Assembly (NCBI GenBank): GCA_002900995.3
Contig: CM035306.1
Span: 1,240,001-1,304,000, forward strand
Direction: 5' to 3'
DNA length: 64,000 bases
From: Ganoderma boninense
Taxonomy: Eukaryota; Basidiomycota; Agaricomycetes; Polyporales; Polyporaceae
Part shown: positions 1 to 11,928 of the stretch, in pieces
How positions within the stretch are numbered: the stretch's first letter is position 1
Layout of the letters: every line of letters starts with the position of its first letter
Made by a program: the position numbers and the translations under genes
The notes under the pieces: generated by a model
Told to the model about the DNA's origin: nothing
Databases searched by the model: none
What the model saw: the letters and a program-made list of their open reading frames with translations, nothing else

Positions 1-250
1 CGCCTCACTTCATGCTCAACTGACGTATCGCGGTGTAGATCGTACGGGAGCAGTGCTGGCTAAACGAGATCCTAACGAGCTGCCAATGGGTACCAGAAGG
101 ACTCGGCATGCCTGCGCAAGTGCCAGACGCTCCGAGGACGCGACGGCAACCGACGATGACCTCCAAGCCGTACTCAAAGGTGCGCGTTTCGCCTGAGTTC
201 CAGAGTCCCCGTCAGCGCGCCTTTGCTCACAGGGCGCACCGGCTGGTTAG

Positions 251-607
251 GGATCCGTGAAGCCGCGCAGCATCCCCGTCAACGTGCACATCCCCACCCC
301 CGTCGCGCCCTTCGCGGACGCGGACGTCGACATGGACACGTTCTCGCTTGGGCGCGGCCACGCGCGCATCACGATGACCGCGCCTGAGCGGCCGCCCATC
401 TCGGGGCTCGTCGAGATCGGGGTGACGTTCGACCCGACCAAGGAGCGCGGCGTCGCGGTGGACATCACGGGGGCGGTCGGCGTGGACTTGAACACGGAGG
501 TGCTCGAGGAGGCGTGTCGGCGGGGCGGGCTGCTGGGCTTGCCCGGGCGGGTGTGTGAGAAAAGCGCACGAGAATTAAATTACGGTTTGTACTGTGTACA
601 GGTCTGA
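251..607 (+). CDS. Terminal exon of an unrecognised gene, 5' part outside the window or unresolved
   Basis: The frame opens directly after a TTAG at 247-250 that could be a 3' splice site and reads about 118 residues to a TGA at 605-607. The first 95 residues look like real coding sequence: GC-rich third positions and a mixed hydrophobic and charged composition, including motifs such as ISGLVEIGVTF and EVLEEACRRGG. The last 20 residues are less convincing, and a possible donor lies near 550 (GTGTGTGAG). I do not recognise the family. There is no supported start codon, because an in-frame stop sits just upstream of the acceptor, so this is probably the last or penultimate exon of a longer plus-strand gene. 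Confidence 0.4.
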   Translation, partial: GSVKPRSIPVNVHIPTPVAPFADADVDMDTFSLGRGHARITMTAPERPPISGLVEIGVTFDPTKERGVAVDITGAVGVDLNTEVLEEACRRGGLLGLPGRVCEKSARELNYGLYCVQV

Positions 608-1282
608 CTCCAGGAACAAGATGTGGGCGATATACTGGCGAACGATAGGCTGTAAGAATACACGCACTGGGAGTCATTTGCTGATACGCTACACTCTGTG
701 GTCGCAATCCGCGATCACATGAAATGATTGCAATAGTGGAGGCCCTTACATCCTGAAGTCCGACTTCGTGTTCGCTCGATTAATCTGCGCTACCCCACCT
801 TTGTTCTTGCGGCCGCACTACCCGACCCTGTTCTTGCACTACCCCACCCTTATTCTTGAACCAGGCCATATCCAGGAGCCCAGATGCTGTTGAGTACGGC
901 ACCCCCGACGGCTGACCCTACTGTCCCTACGAAGCCTAGTGAGCCCTGGCTGACCTGCGGGGATCCCGGCGTGTTTGAAATGGGGGTGGAAGGATCCGCG
1001 GATGTGGTCGCTGCCTGATCGGCCGGGTGCCCCTAAGCTATATCCGTTGTCTTCTGATGATTTGTAAGGTGACAATAATAATAATAAGCCTGATCGGCCG
1101 GGGTCAATGCTTGGGCAGAATTTCTTACTCGTTTCGACAATTTCTTGACTTTTCTCTTTTTCCGCCGAATGGAATCATTTTGCACATACGTTGCGGTCAG
1201 TTGGGCCATACCGTAGAGTTCTTGGTCTGGGGTTGGTCCTCTGGACCCATCGTCTCCTTCTGCTCCGAGCCTTGCTGTGTTT
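608..1282. other. Intergenic, with a short imperfect direct repeat
   Basis: No gene is supported here. At about 790-856 a unit resembling CTACCCCACCCTTGTTCTTG occurs three times with small changes. The rest is the presumed 3' flank of the BTB gene on the minus strand. Confidence 0.5.
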
Positions 1283-2739
1283 TCATCGAGATCCGATCCC
1301 TGGTGTAGCCAGCAGCGTTTCCCCACTGACAAGTCCGGGAGGAGCGGCACCAGAGATGACGGAAGATGAGGGACCAGAGGCTGTGAGAGTGGAGTCGCTC
1401 GCCGGAGGAACGGGCCCTGCCGCGACATCAGGAGAAGCAGCACTGACCCCCCCTGGCTGAGACGGTTCCCCCGGTTTGAGGATCGACTGGCTCTGCAAGT
1501 CGTTCGCTGACAAGGGAGGCAGCATAGGCTTTTTGCCCAGAAGATGTGTAGGTTTGACGGCCCTTGAGTGCGGGACTCGTCCCCATGCTCGTGGCGAAAT
1601 GACTGCAGGCAAGCCGAGTAGGGAGCGGAGTACTCCGCTGGCTTGTGGCATCTCGCCCAATGCGATTCTCTGGATGACGTCGGGGAGGGATTGTTGGACG
1701 GCGGATGTAGCGTAGTTCTGGTAGAGGTAGGAGATGGCATCTTCGCGGAGGCGGTCATATCTGCGTCCAGATCGTAAAGCCTCTCCGTTAGGACTGGAGG
1801 CTGCTAAATCGATTTATGACATACCTCACGAAGAAACTCGAGAACGCCTCCTCGAGAATGTTTTCCGGCTTCAGTTGCGAGACGATCTCGCCATACGCAA
1901 GGTCCCGCAACTTGGTCAGACCGTACTGGGTCGGCTTCGGTAAGACAACAGAAGAAATGACGCTGTGATGATAACGTACCAAATCGGCAAGCCGATACAT
2001 GGATTTCGGGGAGCAAGGGGGAGCCAAGTCGTCGGAAGGCGTGAGCAACGCGAGCTGTCTTCCTTGTGCTCCACTCGAGGTAAGCGGTAAGAAGTTGACC
2101 TTCCCAGTGTATAGGTAGAATACACATGCGTGAAGGCTATCGCGGTCACGGTCAGCAAGTTGGTCAACGCAGGCCTAAGACAGGAGCGTGCTCACGTTCG
2201 ATATGCGATGTTAGGTACGGGAACTTGGAGGTACCTCTGAGCCGCAGTGACAGTTGAACCCTGCGCTGCAGCTTGATCGTTTGCTGAATCCTCGTTCCGA
2301 TTCTTGGTATTGCCCTCGGAGGGCGAACCTTCAGCGGGTGTTGGTTCTAGACTGATAAGAGAGGGCTCCAGGTTGGGGACCTGAAGTTCTTCGAACTCAT
2401 CGAGATCGCTGTCGGATTCGTAGTCGTATTCTGAAGAATCGGCTTGCTGCTGTACGGCACCAGGCTCCCCTAAAACTGAAGGGAATATTATTCAGCCGCA
2501 CGAGTTCGAGGACGCATGAGAACGAACTCACGTTTAGAAAAGGATTCCGTGTTTTTGAGGATCGAGCTGATGGCGACGACTGGGAGAGGATGGTTGATCC
2601 TCAGAGTGCCATCAGGAAGAACGGTCCTGCGGGAGAAGGCATAGAGATACACGTCTCGAAACTCCGATACGTGCAACGAATCTCTGAGGGACTTCTCTAC
2701 CGCAGTCAGCGGGGATCCGGACGCAGTGAGATTACCCAT
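1283..2739 (-). CDS. BTB/POZ domain protein, tandem copy 1
   Basis: Five exons join in frame: 2532-2739, 2196-2475, 1980-2136, 1825-1925 and 1283-1760. All introns are GT-AG, and the protein is 407 aa. The start ATG at 2739 matches the start of the neighbouring copy. The N-terminal half has the BTB core split by an acidic insert: an RDVYLYAFSRR strand, then SSILKNTESFSK, then an EYDYESDSDLDEFEEL stretch, then ACVFYLYTGKVNFLPL and PPCSPKSMYRLAD. A helical C-terminal part follows (GVLRSLLGLP), then a proline/serine-rich tail of about 110 residues that the other copy lacks. Fungal BTB proteins of this type are expanded in Agaricomycetes and are thought to act as adaptors, for example for cullin-3 ligases; the substrate is unknown. 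It lies head-to-tail with its paralogue, with about 360 bp between them. Confidence 0.85.
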
Positions 2740-3103
2740 GCGATCCGAAGGGGGATGTGAATCGACGGAGAGAAGGGGCAACTGTTTCGTCAGACATGCT
2801 ATATAGCGGACAAAGAGAAGAGAAGTCGGGACCTCGAGGCATACACGATGCAAGGCATGTTTTGGCGGTTACGTGAGGTAGTATGTGCTGCGGTAGCCCT
2901 GGAGCGCCCAACTACTACAGATAGACGAGAAACCCGGAAAGATATACGGCCTATGGGACACGAACAGTGGCGTCGACGACGTTAATGAGCGAATGAACTC
3001 CTCCTCTTTGCTGGCATCGCGTTTCATACTTGTGAATATTTATGCTATGTTTCCCCATCAACAAGGTCGTGTTTCACCTCAGGCTCGAAAACATTCACAT
3101 ACC
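2740..3103. other. Intergenic between the tandem BTB genes
   Basis: No gene or repeat is supported. It should hold the promoter of the downstream minus-strand BTB copy and the 3' end of the upstream one. Nothing distinctive is seen. Confidence 0.5.
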
Positions 3104-4318
3104 CTAACAATCCTTGTCTACCCGCTCTTCTTCCACGGGGAAAGGCGATAACGGGGAGAGCGCAATGCGAAGACCCAGCAGCGACCGCAGCACGCCTCCG
3201 GCGTGCGGTAGCTCGCCGCGCGCGAACCGGTCGACGCATTCGGGGAGAGCGTCTTGGATCGCGGGGTCGTCATAGTTCTGGGACAGGTAGGACACCGCAT
3301 GCTCGCGCAATCGGTCGTACCTTTGCATGCAAACGTATCAGAACAATCCACGCTCGATGCTCGGAAGTCAAGTTGATCGTACCTTGCGAAGAAGCTCGAA
3401 AACGCCTCCGGGACGACGTTTTGTGGATTGAGCTGGGAGATGATCTCGTCGTATGCGAGGTCTTGTAGCTTCGTGATGCCGTACTGGAGCCATCCGTGGT
3501 CATAAAAACAACATATTGCAGAGGTGGAGGCCTGAGAACGTACTGCTTCCGCCAAACGATACATGGACTTGGGAGAGCACGGAGGGGCAAGGGTGTCGGG
3601 GGTCGTCAGCAGCGCGAATTGCCTGTACGTCTGACCCTTCGAACGGAGCGGAAGGAAGTTGAGCTTCTCGGCGTACAGGTAGAACACGCAAGCCATGAGC
3701 CTAAGTAGTACAGAACTCAACATTCTCGCGCAAGGTAAGAACAGTGAGCCTGCACGAGACGTACGTTCGATATCCAATGCTCGGTATGAGCACTTGGTGA
3801 AAGTTCTCGCCCTTCCCGTCCTTGACGGTAGAGCAACTCTCCGGAGCATCCGGTCCCGTCTCCTCTCTGAACTTGCCCTTGACAGACGAGGAGCTTGCGA
3901 CGGGCGTTCGCGCCTCCTCGAGCTCTTCGAACTCGTCCAGATCACTGTCAGAGGGGTAGTCGTACTCCGATTCATGAGCACGTTGTCGGATCGTGTTCTG
4001 GCCGTCGGTGCTGGCCTCCGAGAAACCGGAGGTCAAAACTGTAGGAAAAGTCAGTGCTGCGGTACCATTATGCTCCAACAAGATAGTCAAAGAAGAGTCG
4101 AGTCGCTTACGTTTCGAGAAATGCTCGGTGTTCTTGAGAATCGACCCAACGGCGAAGATGGGCAAGGGATGGTCGATCTCGACGGAGCCATCGGGAAAGA
4201 TCGTCTTTCGGGAGAAGGCATAGAGACGAACATCACGACTTTCCGGAGGATGTAACGAGTCCCTCAGGGCTCTTTCCACGGGACTCAAGAGAGAAGGATT
4301 GTTCGTTTGAGGACTCAT
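3104..4318 (-). CDS. BTB/POZ domain protein, tandem copy 2
   Basis: Five exons join in frame: 4111-4318, 3765-4038, 3544-3700, 3383-3483 and 3104-3320, giving 318 aa. It has the same parts as copy 1: RDVRLYAFSRK, VGSILKNTEHFSK, an acidic EYDYPSDSDLDEFEEL insert, ACVFYLYAEKLNFLPL, CSPKSMYRLAEA and GVLRSLLGLR. It ends soon after GLR, so it lacks the long tail of copy 1. Exons 1, 3 and 4 have exactly the lengths of copy 1 (208, 157 and 101 nt), while exons 2 and 5 differ. This shows a local tandem duplication followed by divergence in the linker and tail. The likely role is a protein-interaction adaptor; no direct evidence for a partner is visible. Confidence 0.87.
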
Positions 4319-4560
4319 AAGATGTAAGACGGATGAGAAGGTAGCTGAATGCAGGACGTAGCGCTTTATGAGTTGACCGGCGCCCTTCTCAGGGACGGAT
4401 GGCGAGAGGTCCACCTCGAGGCTGCCGCAGGGCAAGCTTCTCGTCTCTCTTCTATTTGAGCAGATGCCGTGATAAAAGCCGCCACACTGCTGCGGTAATC
4501 GAAAGATACAATTGCCCAACAGTGCCAACGATGATCTGATAGACGTAAAACAGAACAGGC

Positions 4561-5653
4561 TCACTCGGAAGCTGCCTCGCATTCGCACTTTTCCATGGCC
4601 TCTACCGCAGCCTGTCGGGAGGTCAGGTATCATTCAGACTCGCGGGCCTTGCCACTCACCTGAGCTGCCTCAACAACGCTTCGCCTCCAGCTGCCTTTCG
4701 CTACATCCTGCAAAATTCCCTTCCAATGCTTCCATCGATCGGGATGATATCCATCCACGCCGTCCCACGTCCCACCACTGCCTCCCGGACACCCTCTATT
4801 CGCTTTCCAATCCGGGTTTCCCTTCGGACCCATGATCTCCTTACACGCGTACATCCTCGCGCCCGCGATCCTGAGCCACAAGGCCGCGACCTCGATCTGC
4901 AGCTCATCCGGGTCGGCACAGCCGTCTCTCCATCGCCCGGCGGTCGTGGTTGGTCCGCTTGTCGACGACAGTGTGAGTGGTTCGAGATGCATGCGCATGG
5001 ATGTGATACCGAAGAACGCGCCATCCCAGACATCGAGGGCCCACAGACGTGCGAGGAACGTGTTCGTGTTGAGCCACACCTTGCGACATCTGACCAGCTC
5101 GCGAGTTTCGGGCTCGTCATCGGTCGGTACGTCGCCAGCGAGAAGAGCCTGCGCTTTGGGAGTGGTGATGTCGAGAAAGCCCTGGCCCTCAATAAAAGGC
5201 TGCGGACCTAAGAAGGGGCGCACACCGTTCAGGACGAGGAATGGGGAGCAACGCGACGTGGGACGCACCGTTCATCTCCTCCCTCGAGGCGAGACCAAAG
5301 ACTGGGAGCTTTGACCAGTCGGTCTCTACACCCCACAGCTTCCAACCTTCGCAACCCTCAGAACCCCTAGCTTTCAGTGCGGCCATGATCAGCGCGAGAC
5401 GGTCGTGCATCGACACGTCTTCCTGTGCAAGCCGTAGCACTTCGTTCCAAAGAGGCCAAAAGAACGCCTCCACTCGCGAGTCCTTGTCTTCCGCTTCTCC
5501 TTTATCATCATCTTGAGTGGAGCTTCCATGGCTCGACGCCGGTCTGATGAACTGCTTGCATTGTTTCGCAACCTCATCCGCTGCCTGCTGTGGTGACAGT
5601 GATTGGTCTTGGACGGCTGCGATCGCCGCGTCGACCTCAGGGTGGCGGACCAT
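4561..5653 (-). CDS. DUF3632 family protein
   Basis: Three exons join in frame: 5269-5653, 4660-5207 and 4561-4611, giving 327 aa. Introns of 61 and 48 nt have good GT-AG ends, and the last 48-nt intron leads to a short 17-codon exon ending CECEAASE. The protein starts MVRHPEVDAAIAAV and carries the hallmark WGVETDWSKLPVFGLASREE typical of fungal DUF3632 proteins, followed by a helical half with NTNTFLARLWALDVWDG and LQIEVAALWLRIAG. No enzymatic residues or membrane segments are visible. Function in this family is unknown; it is fungal-specific and mostly helical. The BTB pair lies directly downstream on the same strand, with about 240 bp between. Confidence 0.82.
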
Positions 5654-6108
5654 TACGAAAGAGGAGGAGGCAAGGGATGGCGAATGTGTGGAGATTGTCG
5701 GAACATGTTTTGCATCTTTACTCGGCGGTGTTCACTGCCAGGGCCAGCGGCTCCGGGAGTGATATCTCCACAGTACCCATGTGTCGTGGGCTGGCGTCCG
5801 AGTCATCTTGAAGTTGCGCGAAGACCCTCTCAAAGAGCGGCTTAACGATGCTGGCAGCATAAACAGAAAGCAGAAGAGCAGACAAAGTGAGCCTGAAGTG
5901 AGGCCCAGTTGGAGCTGTTACTCGAGTCCAGTGAGAGTGGTGCAATCAAACTGGAGCCAAAAAAACATTACGTCATCCCATGGCGTCCATGTTTGAGACC
6001 CGTCGGCGTCTGTCGGGGTCCACATCCGGCACTCGCACTGCAGTTGAACGCTTGAATCTCAATTCGAACCACCCCCCGCCGTGCGAGCGGCGTGACCGAC
6101 CAAATGCA
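5654..6108. other. Divergent intergenic region
   Basis: It separates the minus-strand DUF3632 gene from the plus-strand F-box gene, so it probably holds both promoters. An open frame that reaches upstream of the F-box start (from about 5980) has no protein-like composition and is more likely 5' leader. Confidence 0.5.
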
Positions 6109-8687
6109 ATGTCTAACAATCTACCAGCCAGAAGTGCTCAACGCATCTCGCGCAAGCAGCAACAAGCTTTGAACAAGCCAGTAACGGATGGCACAATTCA
6201 GCGCAACGCCACAAGCAATAGACACGGCCATGGTCGCGGCGGCAAGCTCGCTCTCCTGTTTGGCGTCCCGATGGACGTGTTTTTCGAAGTATTATGTTTG
6301 ACCTGCCCTACGTGGATCCGCTTATTGACGCGAGGACCCCCGAACGTACCAGATCCTGTCCCACCTTCCACCACTGGACATCCTGCGACTCGCCCGAACC
6401 TCCCTGGCGTTCAGGGAAATGCTCATGTCCCGGACCTCTCGACATATCTGGATTTCGTCGCGGAGGAGAGTTGTGCCCCCTCTTCCTGAATGCCCCAGCA
6501 GTCTCAGCGAGCCCCAGTATGCGTCCTTGCTGTTCGAACGCACCTGCCAGGTGAGTGGTTGAGAGCTTATTTCGTGCTGTCCCTGAGGACCTTCTTCTGC
6601 AAGAACTGCGGCGCCGCCCGCTCCATGAATGTCGACTATGCAGCTTTTGTGAGGCTATGTAACAATTGTTGGACGGCGAGGTGCGTCGTCAACCTTCAGA
6701 CTATGTTATTGTGCTGATGGACGCCTTGTTCAGGGTCAAGAAGGGTGGCGTGCTCGCGTACAACTCTGGTCTTTACAATGACACCGACTTCATGAGTTTG
6801 GCGTTCAACCTTCTTCCCCCCGCTCCTTATGAATTATACAAGCCGTTCCTACCAAAGCCATCCGCTGGGATGGTGGGAGTACCCCCCATCACTCAGCACG
6901 AGCATATGTTCTATCATGAATCCAAGTTTAACAGTATTGTAGATGGGTACCGCAAGTTGTGCTCTGGGTATCGACAGCATCCTCGAAACAATTCTTGATT
7001 CAACGTCGAATCGACACTCGCGCGAAGCTGAGGGTCAGCACCTCCTCCTCCTCCTCCCCCATTCATTGGTGGGCTGTAGAGGCATACTGACGCCTACCTG
7101 AGTAGTTCTCAAGACAAATACTTGAATGGGAGTATCAAAGTCGAGTTTCGAGAGGTGAAGATATGAACCAGGCGAAATGTGAACGCCGGGCCGCGTACGT
7201 CTACGACAACTTCATCGGCGGCTCTTCGTTGACACGCTCGTACTCTCAGGATTGAGGAGAAGCTGCGGGAATTAGGATTTGAGCCCGAAGATTTTCCGTT
7301 CCGTAGCAAAGAGTTCAACAAGATGCTGGATCAGCCCCGCAACTTGACGCCCCGAAGTGAGTGCGTCTTCCGAACGAGGATACGTTTTTGCTGAGCGATA
7401 CATATGGCCAGTCTGGAAGAACATCTGCCCCAAGCTCCTCGAGCTTCTGTGCGCTGAGCGAGGGCGCCGGGAGACAGAGGTTTTCAACCAGGCGTGGGGT
7501 GTACGGCTTCAAGGCATCAGAAAGCACTACCAGAGATTCCTGGATAGTCGCCGCGACCTTGACGTGTGGGAGAGGATGGTCTTTCCCAGCTTTGAAGAGA
7601 TTCTGAAGATGCCCGCCATGGCGAACCTGCTCCTCCCTGACGAAGTCAACGAACAGGTGTCACGGGAAGAGTTCGCCTCCATAGAGCCCGAGATTATCGT
7701 GGACGTCGCAGATACCACGGCCAGGGTGCGCCGCAAACTTGTCAAGCTCCTGAGGGAGAAGGCCGCGAGTGCAGCAACCGAAGAGACGGCACCGTCGACT
7801 GCCGAAAGCAGCCGCAAAGACAAAGGCAAGGTCCGAGCGGTGTCCCCAGATCGACTTGCCGTCATGGACGACGGCACAGGAGAGGATGTCGAACAGGACA
7901 AGGCGCTCCTCGAACGCCTGTCGTCTCTCTTTGTCTGCGAGCGCCCCCCATGCAAGTTCGGCCAGTCGGCGGGCAGGCCGGTCCTCATGTCCTTCTTCGG
8001 CGTGCTGGAGCACCAGTCGCTCCAGAGCATCACGCACGGAACGTGGGACGATATCGCCGTCGCGCTCGCGGACCCGTCCTGGCATGCGCAGATGCCAGGC
8101 CTGCTCGACGCGATCGGATTGCCGCGGGACAGCAAGCTGTCTGCCGTCCGGGAGCGCATCTTTTCGGGGTTCGCCCGGTGCAAGGCCAGTGGATGCGCCA
8201 AGGGGGTGCCTGACCCGGGGTTGCACGTCGGCGCGCATGAAGGTGCTCTGCTTTGCAATATGGTGCGTCCGAGGGGTCCTTGAATTTGCTCTCAACTTCA
8301 ACCATGCTGACATGCGTCTCGACACGATACATTCCACGGTGTGCTCAGTTGAAGCACGTCTCTCGTCCGACGGGGGTCGACGCGTGAGTCCGGCCATCCG
8401 CTGCATTCCCGGACATTGAATGCTGACCGAGAGCACTCTGCAGGACCACTATGCAGCCTGTATACGGCCGCCACGATATTACGTTCGATCCTCAACCACA
8501 GAAGTCCCTGTACGGCGGTATGCTCCCGGATGCGGGTTTTATGCCATACGGAGACATGCCATTGGTCGATGTCACAGGCTACATTGTTGGCCATGGTCTG
8601 CAGCCAGGGCAGGGCTTCGGGATGGCATTCGCTGGAATACCGTCGGTCATACAGCCTTTCGTGCATGGGGGAGGCCTGCCATTTTGA
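6109..8687 (+). CDS. F-box protein of the Agaricomycete LSEPQYASL family
   Basis: The proposed start is ATG 6109. Firm exons are 6109-6288, 6353-6550, 6604-6680, one from 6734 to about 7010, one ending at 7194, 7250-7356, 7412-8262, 8349-8383 and 8444-8687. The N-terminal F-box reads VPMDVFFE, then ILSHLPPLDILRLART across intron 1. It is followed by CPSSLSEPQYASLLFE and a Cys-rich segment (CQNCGAARS, CNNCW), which define the family. The long 3' exon holds the helical substrate-side region, starting IWKNICPKLLELL. The last exon gives a glycine/proline-rich tail (MQPVYGRHD). F-box proteins recruit substrates to SCF ubiquitin ligases. In the exon after 6734 the frame appears to shift by one base at a GGG near 6970, so the exact join to 7194 is unresolved. 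Confidence 0.75.
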
Positions 8688-10420
8688 CCTAGGCCGTTGT
8701 AGTCCCTACCAGGTCTGTTGTAGCGTGTGTGTCCCTGGAGACTCCCCCGACTTCAACTTCAACTCCCTCACTTGCGGTTAGCCCCGGTGTCAGGCCGGTA
8801 CGTCTCTGTGTCTGTACCCATATCCAGAGGGGTTAGAAGAGATGACGCTGGGACAGACAATATTTCCTTTGGATGCTGTATCTGAGCTCCCGTTATGATG
8901 TGATTTCTTTCAAAGCAAGTCGGTACTGCCAGTGGCATTGTGGTATTCTTGACAGAAGCAAATGTAGTCCTCTCATCAACGGAAATTTGTGCAAACTGCT
9001 GTCATGCGGCACCAGTCGACGCCCTGGGGTCAGTACTGTACAGTAGAGCAACGACGTCACCTGCTCTCTGGGCTTCCCACCAGTGACCACGGACCTTATC
9101 GAGCATCACTCCGAGCCTTCTGCCACTAACTTAGATCCAACACAGCCACCGTCTCGCACGCATCTTCGCGAAGGGTCATCAAGAATTAGCCATGCATACC
9201 CGATTTTGATAGTAAATCTTCCTGCTCGGCCCCGCGGTGATGGGCCTCGGACTTCCGACTGCGCCACTGACACTCACGTCCGAGTCCCCCATGTTTTCCC
9301 AGCCAAACTGGGAGGGGCAGGTTGAGGACCGTGACCTGGTTAGAGTCTAAGGGCCGGGGCTGGCGATGGACAGGTTGCTGCCACCACGGGCCGCGTGCTC
9401 GTGCATCTCCGCCAGCATCCAAACGAGAGGGGGAGAGTCACTGAGGCGAGGACTCGGAGGAGGTCGTATCGTCAGCAAGTACTAGATAAGTTCTCGATGG
9501 GCGGAACGTCCGGCCAGTGAAGCGAGTCTTGACTAAAGGACGTTAACGTTCGCTCAGTAGGGCCGGTGTCGAATTCCATGCATGCAGTCCGAAACTTCGA
9601 AACGGCGGGGATGGTTTTGCCTAGTACCTAGTAGTACTTATCATGGAGCATGGAGCAGCAGTGATTCGGAGTTGTCGCCGGTCGGTGCTCAGTTCCGCGG
9701 ACCGCAACATACTTATGTGCTATGATACGGCGACGGTTGCGTGCTTGCGAATGTTCCGATTTGTATCATCTATCATGAGGCAGCACATGGCCCTTCCCTG
9801 GTGCCGCCGCGCGCCGCAAACACCGAGTGGCTTGATCGACTTGAAGCTTCGATCGTGATCGACCATCGTCACCCCATTTGCGTGCTGTGCAGGGAAGGCG
9901 CCACGAGGTTAGCACGAGATTATCATACATGTGTTTGTCACGACTCTGAATCCGTTTCGTCGGGGGACGAGTCGGGGCGAATATCGATGATCATGCATGT
10001 TGGATTTTCGACGGCAAGTATAGTTTGTGGAAACAGGATAGAAACGCGATCGTTTGAGCCGGTGACCGGGTCAGGATCCGGAAGTGTTTGGCGAGTACAG
10101 GTTAACGTAGGTCTGCTTATCAGCTGCAGATGCTGGTGTAGTCTGTGCAGTGTATCGTATTAAGTACAGCGACAAAATACAACAACAACAGTGTGGTACA
10201 TGATCGGGGATGATCGATGATCCCCAATCTCATCACTGGTAAGTAATGTTAGGCTGCGCCTCCTGCCGCTGGGGCAGGGCACCGGATACACTTAGGTGCG
10301 CCGTGGTATGTAGTAGAGTACATGGGTATATGTCGCGTCATCGTTGTCGGCGACGACGGCATCATCGTCGTCGTCGGTCTTTAACGTCCCCTCCGGCCAC
10401 AGGCCGCGGTATTCCTAGAG
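8688..10420. other. Long intergenic region, nothing recognised
   Basis: About 1.7 kb with several short open frames but no protein-like one, no clear splice-linked pair and no repeat boundary. The right end (10340-10400) has ATC/GTC trinucleotide runs and is probably 3' flank of the membrane-protein gene. Confidence 0.45.
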
Positions 10421-11928
10421 TCATGCACGCGCTGGCAGGGCAGGACTAGCTCGCGTCCTTCTGCCAGGGCACGGCGGAGGAGCACGCCTCGACGTCGCCC
10501 TTGGCCTTTGCGAGCGGGATGGGGAGGTCCGCGTCGTCGACGTCGGTGTCTGTCGTGGTCGACGCCCACGGGCGCGACGCGCGGTGTTGGCGCGGCTGAA
10601 CCGGATCGTGGACGCGTCTGTCGTTGGGTTCGCCGAGTTGTCTTTGCGGTACGTGAGGCCGAGCGCGGCGACGATGATGATGGTCGTTGGTACGATGCCC
10701 TACGGAGACGCAGTCAGGGAGGGAAGGAAAGGGAAGGAAATCAGCGAATGAGGTATAGAGAGAGAGAGGGAAAGTTGGGGCGTACTGTGAGCTGCGCGAT
10801 GGGGTCGTAGACGATGTAGAACGCGTTGTTCCCGGAGAAGTAGAGGATGATCTCGATGAGGAGCGCGGTCGAGTAGATCATTGCGGACTCGATGATGAGC
10901 AAGAACGCGCGGAAGAAGCGGAATTCCTTCACGCCTCCGGTCTCGCGGGTGATGTACCTGATGGCAGCAACAAGAAGAGAAGCCAGTTAGTGTCAAACAG
11001 TCATGCAGAAGAAGCAACGATAGTCGGCTTCTGGAAGAGGAATGGAAGCGGTTCTGTATAGAAGTGCACTTACCATAGCCGGACTGCGATTAACCCCGTA
11101 ACAACCACGTTCGTTATCAGGGATAGCGAAAAGAGGGACCCGTTCCATCGCGCAAGAGTCTGGAAGACGTACGCACGTTAAAACTCAGCGGACGACATCG
11201 GTGGTTTTATCCAGCAGACGCACCGTAGCAAACGCGCTATGCGTGGTCTTGGCTGTAGCGAAGATGTATGCTTGACCAAAACCACAGACTTCACGTATCC
11301 TTGTGAGTCAGCGGAGCGACCGCACGGATCAAAGGTGCACTCACTCGCAGACCCGATGATTAGCAACGCAGGTAGCACGCACACCCTCCATTCTCCCGTC
11401 CACACATGGTAGCATCTCCAGACCTGTGAACGGTGGTGATCGAGGCTCACCGGTCAGCTCGGACCGGCCATGCGTGAAAAAAGGTATGCGATAGATATCG
11501 TACGCACCACAATACTGTCGCCAAGGATGGAGTTGATTGTGTGAATGATGACCTTGGCGACATTGGGGGGCTGGGAGACGTCGGAGAAGAATGCCGCGGG
11601 CCCGCCAGGCTCGTCACGGAAGTCGATGAAGCCCCAGATGAGGCGCGCGAAGCCGAGCGAGACGTGCGCGGTGGAGAAGGCGAACATGAGACATGCTACC
11701 CAGAAGATGAAGGGCGAGATCTCGCGCGGCGTCCGGTGGAAGCGGGTGATGTACAGGTAGGACACAAACAGGCAGAGGTTGATTCCTGCGCGCCATAGGG
11801 CAGGGCTCGTCAGCCGAATTGAGCTTCGGAGCAGAGAGGACTCGAGAGGACGTACCGTAGAACAGCGTCTCGAGCCAAATAGCTACGAGATAGGCCCGGT
11901 CGAGGGGAATCGCCTCTGCAGCCGCCAT
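10421..11928 (-). CDS. Multi-pass membrane protein of a basidiomycete seven-helix family
   Basis: Seven exons join in frame: 11856-11928, 11508-11785, 11345-11423, 11224-11288, 11074-11159, 10786-10957 and 10421-10699. This gives about 343 aa. The protein starts MAAAEAIPLDRAYLVAIWLE and has hydrophobic helices such as INLCLFVSYLYI, PFIFWVACLMFAFS, VCVLPALLIIGSA, ITNVVVTGLIAVRLWY, AFLLIIESAMIYSTALL and IVPTTIIIVAALGL, roughly seven in all. This architecture is very common in Agaricomycetes and has no assigned function. After the last helix the predicted frame becomes an Arg-rich tail. A neighbouring frame gives a more natural acidic end (TDTDVDDADLPIPLAKAKGD, stop at 10445), so a single-base indel near 10600 is possible. 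Confidence 0.72.

Noticed and set aside
9643..10163. Two overlapping plus-strand frames in the 8.7-10.4 kb gap
   Set aside because: No motif, no consistent codon bias and no splice partners; treated as chance.
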